From Eutrophomonas brisbanensis (GTDB lineage Bacteria > Pseudomonadota > Gammaproteobacteria > Burkholderiales > Eutrophovitaceae), in the NCBI GenBank assembly GCA_038141705.1, contig JAYQIQ010000001.1, positions 186,001 through 250,000 on the forward strand: a stretch of 64,000 nt of DNA, read 5' to 3'. Positions 54,405 through 64,000 of the stretch are shown piece by piece (the first letter of the stretch is position 1; each line of letters opens with the position of its first letter). The notes beneath the pieces are model-generated. The model was not told the origin of the DNA, did not search any database, and saw nothing but the letters and a program-made list of their open reading frames with translations. The position numbers and the translations under genes are program-made.

Positions 54405-55721
54405 TCAACGAACCCAGGATACTTGAAGGCTGCGAGAACAGGAATCCGAACACATTCGCTGATTCATACCTAAATTTCCCACAAATAGAGCAGTACCATT
54501 CGACTCCACAACCGGTACTCTTCTCCGTACCCAAACGGGAAGATTCATGTCCTGCCAAATTTTCTTCAGCTCTGTATTGGGTCTATTGGCGCCGAGACAA
54601 AAACGCTCGCTACTGCCAGAAAATATTACAGACACAGGGTGCTCATTCACCCGCTCGATTGGAATTCCATCACCATCTGCAACCTTAAAAACTAGCGCTC
54701 CGAGACCATCGGGTAACTGAACCCCCTCCTCGCCGCGCCACATCCACTTCCAATCGGAAACATCCTTACCACTCGGCAGGAAAAATGCAGTCTGCCTAAA
54801 CCTCCTAGCCACACTACCGCCCACCTCAATTTCCAAATTTGAGTCTTGTCGGCTAGTTAACAACTGCCTATATATCTCCATTAACTTGGCTTTGGAAACG
54901 GGTCTCTCGCCCAGGTTTTTAATTTGCTTTCGAATTACGTTTAATGCTCGCGCATCGTCCCATTTTTCGAGAATATTCAAGTCAATCCCACCATCGGGCG
55001 TTACTGCCTCAATCAAATCACGCTCTGCGAATTTATCAAGCATAAATGATGCAGTGGCGATATTCTCGATCGACCTATTTAAGGTTTGCCCCATGGACGG
55101 AAATCTTTTCTTTATCAAAGGAAGGATCTCATGACGCAAAAAATTTCTGTTCATTGAGTTGGAATCATTACTCGGGTCATCTACCCAACGAAGTTTTCGT
55201 TCTTTGGCATATAAAACGAGATCATCCCTACTCAAACCCAATAGAGGACGAAAGATATTTTTTGAGATCGAAGTACTCAAATAAAACTCCGGCATCGAAC
55301 CTAAACCATCGACACCACTACCCCTGAGAAGTTGTAGAAAAAATGTTTCTACTTGATCATCGAGATGGTGAGCTAAGACGAGTACAGTCCAGTTGGATTC
55401 CGAAAAAATTCTGTAACGCTCTTCTCTGGCGACGCCCTCAATCCCTAATGGCGAGCTTCTATCAATTGCGATTCGTTTACTCCGAAATGAAAGGCCACGC
55501 TCCTCACAAAAAACCTTACAGAACTGCTCCCAATCATTAGCTTCGGCCATCAACTGATGGTTGACATGAATAACCTCGAGACTTAAATCCAACTCATCGG
55601 AGAGCGACCATAATGCGTCGGTCAAAACCACAGAATCGATACCGCCACTGAGCCCAACCACCAAATTTCGCTCGGTCGGAAGAAACTCCAAGATTTTTTG
55701 TTTTATATGTTGAATGATCAC
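54405..55721 (-). CDS. tilS: tRNA(Ile)-lysidine synthase TilS
   Basis: Converts C34 to lysidine in the CAU tRNA-Ile, changing codon reading from AUG to AUA. It is 438 residues: the ATP PP-loop VVGLSGGIDSVVLTDAL, VIHVNHQLMAEANDWEQFCKVFCEERGL, IEGVAREERYRIF, VLAHHLDDQVETFFLQLLRGSGVDGL, RPLLGLSRDDLVLYAKE, WVDDPSNDSNSMNRNFLRHEILPLIKKR, and C-terminal specificity domains ending VSWVR. It is intact. It is next to accA, as in Pseudomonas-type gene order, though pyrG is elsewhere. Confidence 0.95.
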   Translation of the reverse strand: MIIQHIKQKILEFLPTERNLVVGLSGGIDSVVLTDALWSLSDELDLSLEVIHVNHQLMAEANDWEQFCKVFCEERGLSFRSKRIAIDRSSPLGIEGVAREERYRIFSESNWTVLVLAHHLDDQVETFFLQLLRGSGVDGLGSMPEFYLSTSISKNIFRPLLGLSRDDLVLYAKERKLRWVDDPSNDSNSMNRNFLRHEILPLIKKRFPSMGQTLNRSIENIATASFMLDKFAERDLIEAVTPDGGIDLNILEKWDDARALNVIRKQIKNLGERPVSKAKLMEIYRQLLTSRQDSNLEIEVGGSVARRFRQTAFFLPSGKDVSDWKWMWRGEEGVQLPDGLGALVFKVADGDGIPIERVNEHPVSVIFSGSSERFCLGANRPNTELKKIWQDMNLPVWVRRRVPVVESNGTALFVGNLGMNQRMCSDSCSRSLQVSWVR

Positions 55722-55772
55722 GAGATATGAAACGCTTAGTAAAAAACGTCGAGAAAATACGCTCGAGGAAGG

Positions 55773-56735
55773 CTAGTTTTTTTCTTGAAACTTTCCGTAA
55801 GCCATAATTCTTTCATAGCGATTTTGGACCAACTTCGTTGGTGATAAATCAGCTATCGAAGCTAGCGAATCAAGCAGCGACTTTTTCAATGTTTGCATCA
55901 TCATAGGGTGATCCCTGTGGGCGCCACCTAACGGCTCGCTCACGATCTTATCAATCAAACCTAGAGTCTTAATGCGACTCGACGTTATCCCCAGGGCTTC
56001 AGCAGCAACGGACGCTTTCTCCGCGCTTTTCCAAAGAATCGATGCGCAACCTTCAGGTGAAATAACTGAATAAATCGAGTACTGGAGCATTTGAACAACA
56101 TCCCCAACAGCGATCGCTAACGCACCGCCAGATCCACCTTCACCGATAATGGTTGAGATGATCGGCACCTTTAATTCCGCCATCACAAACAAGTTGCGAC
56201 CAATAGCCTCGGACTGCCCACGCTCTTCTGCGCCAACTCCTGGGTATGCGCCAGGCGTGTCGACAAAAGTGAAAACTGGCATATTAAATTTTTCTGCGAG
56301 CTTCATAAGTCGCAGCGCTTTGCGGTATCCCTCCGGTTTCGGCATGCCAAAATTTCTGTAAAGTTTTTCCTTGGTATCACGACCTTTTTGATGGCCAATC
56401 ACGACCACCGGCTTGGCATCTAGACGGGCAACCCCCCAATGATCGAAGGGTCATCTGCGAAGGCACGATCCCCATGGAGTTCCTCAAAATCGGTAAAGAT
56501 TCCAGCAATGTAATCAGATGTGTATGGACGCTGCGGATGCCTGGCGATCTGAGCGATTTGCCAAGCCGATCAGCTTGGAGTAAATCTCTTTTGTTACCGA
56601 TTCGCTTTTCTTACGTAACCGCTCTATTTCCTCAGAAATATCTAACGCCGAGTCGTCCTGAACAAACCGAAGTTCGTCAATTTTCGTCTCCAAGTCGGCG
56701 ACTGGCTGCTCAAAATCCAGAAAAGATGTTTTCAT
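55773..56735 (-). CDS. accA: Acetyl-CoA carboxylase carboxyltransferase subunit alpha AccA (two frameshifts)
   Basis: Transfers carboxyl from biotin to acetyl-CoA for fatty acid synthesis. The start at the ATG at 56735 gives KTSFLDFEQPVADLETKIDELRF. After a break near 56570, IARHPQRPYTSDYIAGIFTDFEELHGDRAFADDPSIIGG is in another frame. A second break at the C6 of 56432-56437 (one G missing on the coding strand) restores GGVARLDAKPVVVIGHQKGRDTKE. Then come RNFGMPKPEGYRKALRLM, FVDTPGAYPGVGAEERGQSEAIGRNL and IGEGGSGGALAIAVGD. Restored length is about 321. It is essential in bacteria, so the breaks are probably errors. Confidence 0.95.
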
Positions 56736-56799
56736 CATGTCGCTATTTTACAGCCCAAACCTGATCTGCGGGAAAGAATACAAATGCTTGGTGAAGGTT

Positions 56800-58494
56800 T
56801 TAAAACACTACCCCAATACGTCCGCGAGGATCGTTTGCTACTTTGCAATCCACGCCAAATGGAGCGCAATGGATTGCCTGCATATTGCCCCATTTTCTGC
56901 GGTAGATCTCAACCTTATGTCCGATATTTTCAAGCGACTCAATCCAAGCTTCGATCAAAACTTTCCGGCTCGACCTGCACCCTATCGGGCAGGTACTGGT
57001 GGTGGTACCGAGGAATCGATACCACTTTATCGGCGTCACACTGGGGGTCGTGAACGTAACACAGGGTTGACAAAAGAACCATGTTGATAATTCGACTACC
57101 GCCCGGTGAACCCAAAACCAATAACCCTTTTTCAGACCTGACAAATGTAGGACTCATCGAGGACAACGGCCTCTTCCCGGGCTCTACTCTATTGAAGGAG
57201 TTACCAACCAACCTATAAGAATTTCCCTTACCAACGCCTATTGCAAAGTCATCCATGTGGTTATTCAGTAGCACCCCTGTGTTATCAGAGGTTAAACCCG
57301 AACCAAATGGTCCGTTCACAGATAACGTCGCCGCCACGTAATTCCCGTATCCATCGACGATCGAAAAGTGAGTCGTCTCCTCCCCCTCGATCGCGATATT
57401 TTTCACTGACGGTAAGTCGGCACTTTTGGTGGCTGAATTCGAGACATATCGTGAGCGCTTAGATGCATACTCACCACTCTTTAACGTATCAACGGGTATA
57501 TGGTTGAAGTCTGGGTCACCCATGAAGCGCGCCCGGTCGTTATAAGCCAATCGCATCGCTTCGATCACGTAATGACTTTCGGGAACCCCTGTAGTCTCGG
57601 GAAAATTTAGTTCCTGAAGTATCTGTAACGCTTGCGCCAGAACCAAACCACCGGAAGATGGTAGCGGAGCACTTGTGATCTCCGACTCTCTGTATTGGAT
57701 TTTTATCGGCTCCCTCTCCACTACACTGTAATCCGACAAATCTTTGGCTCGCCAAACGCCACCATGACGATTAACGGTAGCGATTAGGTCTTCCGCAATC
57801 TCGCCTTGATAAAATGTCGTCTGCACCTTGCTCAGAGATTTTTCGTAGCGTCTCTGCAAGCGCTCTTTGAATTAGGATGTCACCACTCTCAAAAATCTCG
57901 CCATTCTTCAAAAAAATTTCACGCGTTTTCTGAAACCGCTTTAACCGGTCAGTCACCCAATTTGACGCCCTGATGAATCGAGCATCAACTTCCAGCCCAT
58001 TTTCTGCAAGTGATATGGCGGGCGCGAGTACAACCTTTAGAGGAAGAGCACCATAGCGTCGATTCAAATGTCCAATCGCCGCAGGAATACCAGGTATCGC
58101 TGCCGGCCAACGCCCCTTCCCTGGATTTCTCTTTAACTGGATTCCCCTCATCATCGAGAAAAGCAGACTCCGTAATTCCCATCGGCGCTTTTTCTCTCGC
58201 ATCAATGAAAATATCTTTATTGGATTCACCAACATGGAGTAAGTAGAAGCCACCTCCACCGAGTCCAGAGGCATATGGCTCCACAACCGCGAGCGCCGCG
58301 GTGACTGCAACAGCCGCGTCAAACGCGTTACCACCTTTCGAGAGAATCTCGCAACCAGCTGCCGTTGCTTTTGGGTGAGCCGTAGCTATAAAGCAAGCAT
58401 CGCCGTCATTGGCTATTGCTCGCGGATGGACGATTATCAAGGCCATCGTAACTAAGTATGTGATTGCGAGCTTAGTAAAAACAGTACGAGTCAT
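56800..58494 (-). CDS. ggt: Gamma-glutamyltranspeptidase (frameshifted)
   Basis: Periplasmic or secreted enzyme hydrolysing glutathione and other gamma-glutamyl compounds, made as a precursor that cleaves itself. The signal peptide starts at the ATG at 58494 (FTKLAITYLVTMALIIVHPRAIA). Then FIATAHPKATAAGCEILSKGGNAFDAAVAVTAALAVVEPYASGLGGGGFYL follows, a break near 58130, GIPAAIGHLNRRYGALPLK in another frame, and a second near 57800. The large-subunit end and small-subunit start are EGEETTHFSIVDGYGNYVAATLSVNGPFGSG with the catalytic Thr, then LSSMSPTFV and LGSPGGSRIINMVL. A third break near 56950 precedes the end IESLENIGHKVEIY...NDPRGRIGVVF. Restored length is about 565. Confidence 0.92.
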
Positions 58495-58543
58495 AAACCA
58501 AGGACTTTCAGACAATAATGACGTCTGAGATCGAGCGACTGAC

Positions 58544-59889
58544 CTACTGCGCCAATAAATCGTTTATGGCGGCAAGGTCTCCCTCTACAAGGCGCCCCGA
58601 GACGGCCTGGAGCTCAACCTGACTAAGAATAGTGTCAAAAATTGCATTCGACATATTTCTTCTCGCTTCTGCAAGCAATCTCTCCGCATCTAGCACATCA
58701 ACAGCGGTGCGAACCCCCACCTCAAGACCAAGTTTCGTTGACTCAAGTTGTAATTTTGTTGATGCCAACGCTTCCTCAAAAGCTTTAACACGGGAAATCC
58801 CAGTAGTGACGCCTAAGTATGCTGAACGTGTTTTTTGTCCAACAATCCGCTTCGTGTCTTGAAATTCTTGTATCGCAGTTTCCTGCGCAGATAAGGCCTG
58901 TCTCGTTTGAGAATCAACTAAGCCCCCTTCGAACAACGGGACTTTGAACTGAATCCCAATCACACCGAGCGTTGAATCTGAACCCGCACCAGAAAACGCA
59001 GATGCACCAGGAGTGAGATTCATAGACCGAACCAACCAAGTCTACGGTCGGTGATTTACCCGTCGGCAGCGCTCTCAACGAGTCGCTGCGCTAGATCTAT
59101 CTTTTTGTAGCCAAAATTACATCCAACGACTCCTCGTTTGACCGCAAAACCCAAACCCCAATATCATCGGGATCAGGAGACCTGAGCTCAATTGGCATTT
59201 TTAGCTGCGACAGACTCGACGTAATGGTTACACCAAGCAGCTGCTCCAGTGAGTCACTAGCCACTTTCAGATTATTTTGAGCCTGCGATCTCATCGGCTC
59301 GGACTAAATCGAATTGCGCCTGAGCCTCTCTCTGATCGGTTATGGTTGCGACTCCAACTGCAAAATTTCGCTTCGCGAGCTCGAGCTGTTCAGCCACTGC
59401 AGTCTTCTGAGCTCGCACAGTGCCTAGGTTTGTTCGCGCCCTGAGAACTTCAAAGTACAAATTGATCGTTCTCCTCATCAATTCTTGATTTGCCTGCTCC
59501 AGTTCAACGCTGGCAATAGCTACTCGCTGCTGCGCCACGTTGATCGATGCATCATTTTGTTTGCTGTAAAGAGACAGGCTCGACGAGACACCGTACCGAT
59601 ATGACCCGAAATCTCGATAGCCAGAGCTGAAAGCGTTACTGGAATCAAGGCTGTTGTAATCATACTGACCATCTAAATCGACCTTGGGAGCCAACGCGGC
59701 ACGTGCCTGTGGAATTACCTCTTGCGCCGCGTTAAACCTAGCCTTCGCAGCAGCGTATTTGGCATCATTTGACAGAGCATCTCGATACACTTCCAGTAGG
59801 TCAGTAGCGCTAGCCAGACCGACAACTGATGTCAAGATAACTGCCAAACTCAATCGAAAGAAGACCAATTTACCCCCGCTTCGAATCAA
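58544..59889 (-). CDS. tolC: TolC-family outer membrane efflux channel (frameshifted)
   Basis: Trimeric outer-membrane duct for drug efflux and type I secretion. The signal peptide is followed by TDLLEVYRDALSNDAKYAAAKARFNAAQEVIPQARAALAPKVDL, the classical TolC opening, then the helical repeat ELEQANQELMRRTINLYFEVLRARTNLGTVRAQKTAVAEQLELAKRNFAVGVATITD. Breaks near 59285 and, at least twice, between 59100 and 59035 interrupt the middle (ASDSLEQLLGV, IDLAQRLVESAA). The second repeat is GSDSTLGVIGIQFKVPLFEGGLVDSQTRQA and LGLEVGVRTAVDVLDAERLLAEARR. Restored length is about 448. Confidence 0.9.
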
Positions 59890-59992
59890 ACACTAAAAAT
59901 TTGCATATCAAACGAACTAATATACATGGAAAACAAGGATTTAGCGAAAGATTGATTGAAATGGCTCTCCATTTCCTCTGTGTGACCCAAAA

Positions 59993-60838
59993 TTACAACG
60001 CCTCCGCCGCCTTCAGCGTATTTTCAAGGAGCATAGTGATAGTCATTGGCCCTACCCCTCCTGGGACTGGAGTTATTGAACCTGCGACCTCTGAGACATT
60101 CTCATAATCCACATCTCCCACCAGCTTTCCACTATCGAGTCTGTTAATTCCCACGTCGACCACAACTGCTCCAGACTTGACCATGTCCTTCGTTAACAAA
60201 TGAGGCTTACCAACCGCAACGACTACAACATCCGCCTGTCGGGTAAAAGATTTCAAATCTTTGGTGCGTGAGGTACAGATCGTTACAGTCGCCCCTCGTT
60301 CCAGAAGCATAAGGGCTACTGGCTTTCCTACGATATTGCTCCTTCCAATGACAACCGCGTGAAGGCCCTCTAGGGGTAACTGATAAAACGCGAGAAGCTT
60401 GATCACGCCATGCGGCGTACATGGGTAAAACATGGCGTGACCAGTCACCAACGCACCAACGCTTTCTCGATGAAAACCATCTACGTCTTTGCGAGGAGAA
60501 ATGGTCTCTAAAACTTTTCCGGAGTCAATATGTGTTGGAAGCGGGAGCTGGACCAGTATCCCATGAATCGATGGATCTTGATTTAAGGACTCAATTTGCT
60601 CGAGCAAATCAGCTTCTGAAGTGTCGCCTGCCAACCTGATCACACGAGAGTGCACACCAATGTCCTCGCAAGCCTTCGCCTTGTTTCTAACGTAAACCTG
60701 TGAAGCTGGATCCTCGCCAACCAAAATTACGGCTAACCCTGGATGAATATTCTTTTGTAAAAGGTTCTGCGTTCTTTGTTTCATTTTCTCCCGCAGGACC
60801 TGCGAGACATGTTTCCCGTCGATAATTTTTGCTGCCAT
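59993..60838 (-). CDS. folD: Bifunctional methylenetetrahydrofolate dehydrogenase/cyclohydrolase FolD
   Basis: Interconverts 5,10-methylene- and 10-formyl-tetrahydrofolate with NADP+. It is 281 residues: PGLAVILVGEDPASQVYVRNKAKACEDIGV with the catalytic Lys, GILVQLPLPTHIDSGKVLETISPRKDVDGFHRE, FYPCTPHGVIKLL, AVVIGRSNIVGKPVALMLLERGATVTICTSRT, DVGINR and GSITPVPGGVGPMTITMLLENT. It is intact. It feeds the one-carbon pool that formate can also enter. No formate-THF ligase is seen in the window. Confidence 0.97.
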   Translation of the reverse strand: MAAKIIDGKHVSQVLREKMKQRTQNLLQKNIHPGLAVILVGEDPASQVYVRNKAKACEDIGVHSRVIRLAGDTSEADLLEQIESLNQDPSIHGILVQLPLPTHIDSGKVLETISPRKDVDGFHRESVGALVTGHAMFYPCTPHGVIKLLAFYQLPLEGLHAVVIGRSNIVGKPVALMLLERGATVTICTSRTKDLKSFTRQADVVVVAVGKPHLLTKDMVKSGAVVVDVGINRLDSGKLVGDVDYENVSEVAGSITPVPGGVGPMTITMLLENTLKAAEAL

Positions 60839-60857
60839 TGCTACCTTCGTGCTTAAA

Positions 60858-60888
60858 CTAAAAAATCAGCGCGTCTTTAACGCGCGCT
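60858..60888 (-). terminator. Intrinsic terminator of the molybdopterin oxidoreductase gene
   Basis: GCGCGT (60869-60874), a 5-base loop, ACGCGC (60880-60885). On the minus strand the stem is followed by TGATTTTTTAG. It overlaps the last codons and stop of the oxidoreductase and separates it from folD. Confidence 0.65.
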
Positions 60889-62960
60889 CGCCCGTTCAAT
60901 TTCAGCGAGGGTCGAATAGTACACGGGACCACCGCCCATGTCCGCCTCTTTTTGACTGACTAACGCGTTTATATTCACCCCATTCTCCATCTTGGATCCT
61001 TGTAACTGCTTAGGGGCGCCAATCACTCCCGCTAATAAGTGATTGACGATGTGTGCAAAACCGAATACTTCGCCGCGGTCATTGTACAAACGACAACGAT
61101 CCCCCTCAGAGATACCCCGGTCAATTGCATCCTCGCGAGATATCTCGATTGTGGGCCTAGCTAACATATTTTGTAAGTGATCAACATGCTGAAACGTAGC
61201 CCCAATAAAGTAGTGAGTCGCGGCGCTTAATACTTGCAGCGGATATCGACTATCTTTATCAACCGATGCGACGCCCTCCTTCTCAGGAGCGTGATTCGGG
61301 AGCGGGTCAAGGCCCATTTTTTCCATAGTCTCAGAATAAATCTCAATTTTACCGCTCGGCGTTGGCCACCTACCACTGTTTTACCCGAGCCGCCTTTGAG
61401 AATCGATCGCCGCTTTCGCCCATCCAGTTTTCCTCAAACCATCCACCGTCACACCCTCGAACAAGGGATTAAATTCTGGATCGAGTATTTCCTCGAGCAT
61501 TTCTTCATCACTCTGCGAGAAACAGGGATCGTCATAATTCATCGCCTTCGCAAGAAGTCGAAACAACTCATTATTGTCGAGACTCTCTCCAACCTTCTCG
61601 ATTGCTGGTTGAGACAGCCCGTAATAATAGGCTCCGTATCCGCCAAGCACATCGAGCCGCTCTAGAGCAGTATCTGCAGGAAGTAAAATATCTGCATATT
61701 CCGCACTGTCCGTAAAAAAAGTGTCATGAACAACCGTAAATAGATCCTCTCGCATCATCCCGCGTCGAGCAGACTGCGTATCTGGCACACAATTCGCAGG
61801 GTCAGAGTTCCAAACAAACAGACACCGAATCGGAGGATCCGCTTTATTTAGAGCATCCCCCAACTGGATCATGTTAAATGCCCTGGGAACACGGCCAGCT
61901 AATAACTCCTCTCGATAAAACTTTTTCTGATCGAAAGCTCTCAGCTCTCCACCAGTAGACATACATACGCCCCCCTTTCCAGCCATAGCGCCAGTAATCA
62001 CGGGGAGCAACTTGATAGCCTTAACCATCGCGCCACCATTCTCGTGTCTTTGGATGCCCCAGTTCGTACGTATAAAACTATTTTTTGTGGCGGCGTATAA
62101 GTTCGCAAGTTTTTAACGCCTGCCGCATCAATCCCGGTAATAGATTCAACCGTCTCGAGGTCGTACTTGGGTAGCGTCACTTCCAAAAGCTTTTCCCAAC
62201 CGACGGTCTGTGTCCGCAAGAAAGATAAATCATGGCGCCCCGCGTCCACAATGAGCTTCATCATGCCAAGCGCCAATGCTGCATCAGTTCCAGGTCTCGG
62301 TTGGATATGCCAATCAGCAAATTCTGTAGTTCGTGTGACCCGGGGATCAATCGCAATAATTTTTGGGCCTCTTTTTCGAGCCTCATTTAAAAATGGAACC
62401 ATATGGACCCCAGTACTTACAATATTGGTCCCCCATAAGATAATCACATCCATGTCGGGGATATTTTCAATATTTGCATCCCCTGCTCGTCCAAAGGTGA
62501 AGGTCTCTGCTGCAGCCCCTGCCGCAGTGCAAATCGTGCGGCCCAGCCTGCATGCGCCCATCCGATTAAAAAAACGCTCGCCCATGCCAAGAAAACCACT
62601 CAAGCCCAAGGTCCCAGAGTACGAAAAAGGCAACACAGAGTCCGGTCCGTATTCTTCTATGGTCGCGCGGAGTTTATCGCTAATCGATTGAATCGCCTCA
62701 TCCCAAGTAATCCGCTCCCAACTACCTCCTGGCCCTTTGACACCGACTCTACGCATCGGATAAAGGACACGCTTATCGCTGTAAACATAATCTAAGTAGT
62801 TATTTACTTTGTTACACAAAAATCCCTTGGTAATTGGGTGAGTCTCATCCCCACGAACACGCGTGGCGCGGCCGTTCTCAACCGTCACGATCATGGAGCA
62901 ACCATCCGGGCAGTCATGCGGACACGACACGTGAATCTCTTTTGGTTCCGAGCTATTCAT
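60877..62960 (-). CDS. Molybdopterin-dependent oxidoreductase, DMSO-reductase superfamily (frameshifted)
   Basis: A cytoplasmic-looking bis-MGD enzyme with no Tat signal. An N-terminal 4Fe-4S motif (HVSCPHDCPDGCSMIV, then GFLCNKV) is followed by WERITWDEAIQSISDKL, GRTICTAAGAAAETFTFG, IILWGTNIVSTGVHMVPF, IIAIDPRVTRTTEFADWHIQPRPGTDAALALGMM. After a break near 62109 (one G missing) come TNWGIQRHENGGAMVKAI, CLFVWNSDPANCVPD, VHDTFFTDSAEYADILLPADTALE. A second break lies near 61350-61390. The C-terminal dinucleotide-binding domain has TPSGKIEIYSETMEKMG and ARPTIEISREDAIDRGI. Total is about 694 residues. The substrate is unknown. A cysteine in GRTIC may ligate Mo. Confidence 0.85.
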
Positions 62961-63110
62961 AGAGGCTTCAAAGCGACATTCGGTAACATAGAAGCCATAG
63001 GATACTAAAACTGCGAAAAATACTAAATAATCACAAAAACCTATGTTGGCGGCCTGAGCAAATGAACGTTACGTTTGCTACGCTGTCCGAGATAGCGCTT
63101 AGGAGGAATA

Positions 63111-63601
63111 ATGCAAATTAAGAAACTTCATCATCATGCGGTGCGATGTCGCAACTCAGAGGACACACGAAAGTTTTATGAGGACTTCCTCGGCATGCCA
63201 CTTGTTCATGCTATCAAGATCGATGAAACAAAAACCGGAAGAAAGACACAAACACTTCATACATTTTTTAGGCTCGGAGATGGCTCCCACCTTGCTTTTT
63301 TGAGGCCCCTGACAGACCATTTGACTTTAAAAAACAACACGACTTTGATCTGCACACCGCACTGGAAGTAGATCAAGACGCATTCGACGAGATACGCGTT
63401 CGTGCAAAAAATTTAGGAATGGAGGTCCGCGGCGTAAGCGACCACGAAATCATTCATTCAATTTACTTACGCGACCCCAATGGATATGTAGTGGAGCTTT
63501 GCGTGAAAACGAACGAGCACGACTCAATCCTAGAAAAGGGGGCAACACATGCGAAGACCTTACTCGCAGAATGGAGTAAACGAGAAAACCATACAGGATA
63601 G
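63111..63601 (+). CDS. VOC (glyoxalase/bleomycin-resistance/dioxygenase) superfamily protein (frameshifted)
   Basis: A strong site (AGGAGGA) precedes the ATG at 63111. The first beta-alpha-beta unit is KLHHHAVRCRNSEDTRKFYEDFLGMPLVHA with a likely metal-binding His. One T is missing from the T6 at 63296-63301. With it restored, LAFFEAPDRPFDF, HTALEVDQDAFDEIRVRAKNLGMEVRGVSDHEIIHSIYLRDPNGYVVELCVKT is continuous. The last part has the usual DPNGYVVEL with a metal-ligand Glu. Total is about 164 residues. It is probably a small metalloenzyme, isomerase or dioxygenase. It is upstream of a PaaG-like gene, so a role in aromatic or CoA-ester breakdown is possible but unproved. Confidence 0.85.
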
Positions 63602-63648
63602 TTCTCGGCTTATACTTAAATGGAAAATATTAGCCAAGGTTACCGCGC

Positions 63649-64000
63649 ATGACGCAGAGACACTCATCATTTAACGTAGATCACGGAATCGCCACGATAA
63701 AACTCAATCAACCTGATAGCCTAAACGCGTTCACCGGACAAATGTTGCAGGAAATCCATGATTCGCTGATTGAGTGCAACAGTAGCAGCGAAGTGAAGGT
63801 CATATTATTGACTGGATCAGGTCGTGCTTTTTGCAGCGGACAAAACTTAAGAGAACGAGTTCAAAAACCTGGGGACCCACCTCCGAATTTAGGAGATAGT
63901 CTGCGAAAAAAATATGTTCCGATCATCAATTTAATCCGCGGCAGTGAAAAACCGGTGGTCTGTGGAGTAAATGGGATAGCTGCGGGAGCCGGCGCAAATC
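63649..64000 (+). CDS. Enoyl-CoA hydratase/isomerase, PaaG-like (partial)
   Basis: Runs off the right edge. 117 codons are visible from the ATG at 63649. VDHGIATIKLNQPDSLNAFTGQMLQEIHDSL is the crotonase-fold opening. VKVILLTGSGRAFCSGQNL and VVCGVNGIAAGAGAN form the two oxyanion-hole segments. The stretch RVQKPGDPPPNLGDSLRKKYVPIINLIRGSEKP resembles PaaG (1,2-epoxyphenylacetyl-CoA isomerase) more than general enoyl-CoA hydratases. That would place it in phenylacetate or related ring-opening catabolism. Without the rest of the gene and its neighbours the assignment stays at family level. Confidence 0.85.
   Translation, partial: MTQRHSSFNVDHGIATIKLNQPDSLNAFTGQMLQEIHDSLIECNSSSEVKVILLTGSGRAFCSGQNLRERVQKPGDPPPNLGDSLRKKYVPIINLIRGSEKPVVCGVNGIAAGAGAN

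Noticed and set aside
54358..54558. Alternative reading of the tilS C-terminus or a small separate gene in another frame
   Set aside because: The tilS frame itself ends in VSWVR like family members, so no break is needed. The other frame has no ribosome site or recognisable motif.
59958..59975. GAAATGG-CTCT-CCATTTC stem as a folD terminator
   Set aside because: The stem is only 7 bp and AT-leaning, with no T-tract on the minus strand, so there is too little to call it.
1..64000. CRISPR arrays, insertion sequences, integrases, phage genes or a new defence system
   Set aside because: I looked for regular repeats, transposase motifs and clusters of unknown genes. None was found, and nearly all genes belong to known core families.

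Overview
The window looks like chromosomal DNA of a moderately AT-rich gammaproteobacterium. The evidence is gene order: pyrG-kdsA-eno-ftsB, rpsB-tsf-pyrH-frr-uppS-cdsA-dxr-rseP-bamA-skp-lpxD-fabZ-lpxA-lpxB-rnhB, hfq-hflX-hflK-hflC-hisZ-purA, rnr-rlmB and ndk-rlmN-ispG-hisS-yfgM-bamB-der are all gammaproteobacterial syntenies. Almost everything is on the minus strand. I see no CRISPR array, insertion sequence, integrase or phage gene.

Layout. (1) 1-15.7 kb is a molybdenum/formate region. It holds the molybdate ABC transporter modB-modC-modA behind a well-formed promoter with a ModE-like operator, a short ModE-like regulator, moaE-moaD, divergent moaA-moeA-msrB, and an NAD-linked formate dehydrogenase operon fdsG-fdsB-fdsA-fdhD-fdsD. 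A divergent regulator joining a ModE-type DNA-binding domain to a binding-protein-like domain follows. Then come an oxalate/formate-family MFS transporter with its 39-residue partner protein, and mobA. Together they import molybdate, build and mature the Mo cofactor, move formate or oxalate and oxidise formate to CO2 with NAD+. (2) 15.7-23.8 kb: ftsB, eno, kdsA, pyrG, ppsA and its regulator ppsR, rnhB. (3) 23.8-37.3 kb: the lipid A / outer-membrane assembly / isoprenoid / translation cluster from lpxB to rpsB. (4) 37.3-55.7 kb: rlmB, rnr, a tRNA-Leu, purA, hisZ, hflC, hflK, hflX, hfq, der, bamB, yfgM-like, hisS, ispG, rlmN, ndk, tilS. (5) 55.8-64 kb: accA, a gamma-glutamyltranspeptidase, tolC, folD, a second molybdopterin oxidoreductase, and a plus-strand VOC protein followed by a PaaG-like enoyl-CoA isomerase that runs off the end.

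Sequence quality is the main caveat. About half of the protein genes are split by single-base indels, often one base missing from a homopolymer. Many are essential (lpxA, fabZ, lpxD, bamA, cdsA, uppS, pyrH, frr, tsf, accA), and the breaks are densest at 23.8-36.5 kb, so I read most as consensus errors rather than real pseudogenes. I annotate such genes across the break and say where it lies. Two in-frame nonsense codons are different in kind and deserve checking: TAG at the conserved Lys of the Sm2 motif in hfq, and TGA near the end of fdhD.

The least routine biology is in the first 15 kb. Both the small ModE-like protein and ModC lack their usual molybdate-sensing domains, while a second ModE-type regulator carries a fused binding-protein domain. 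Operator-like palindromes can be seen at several of these promoters.
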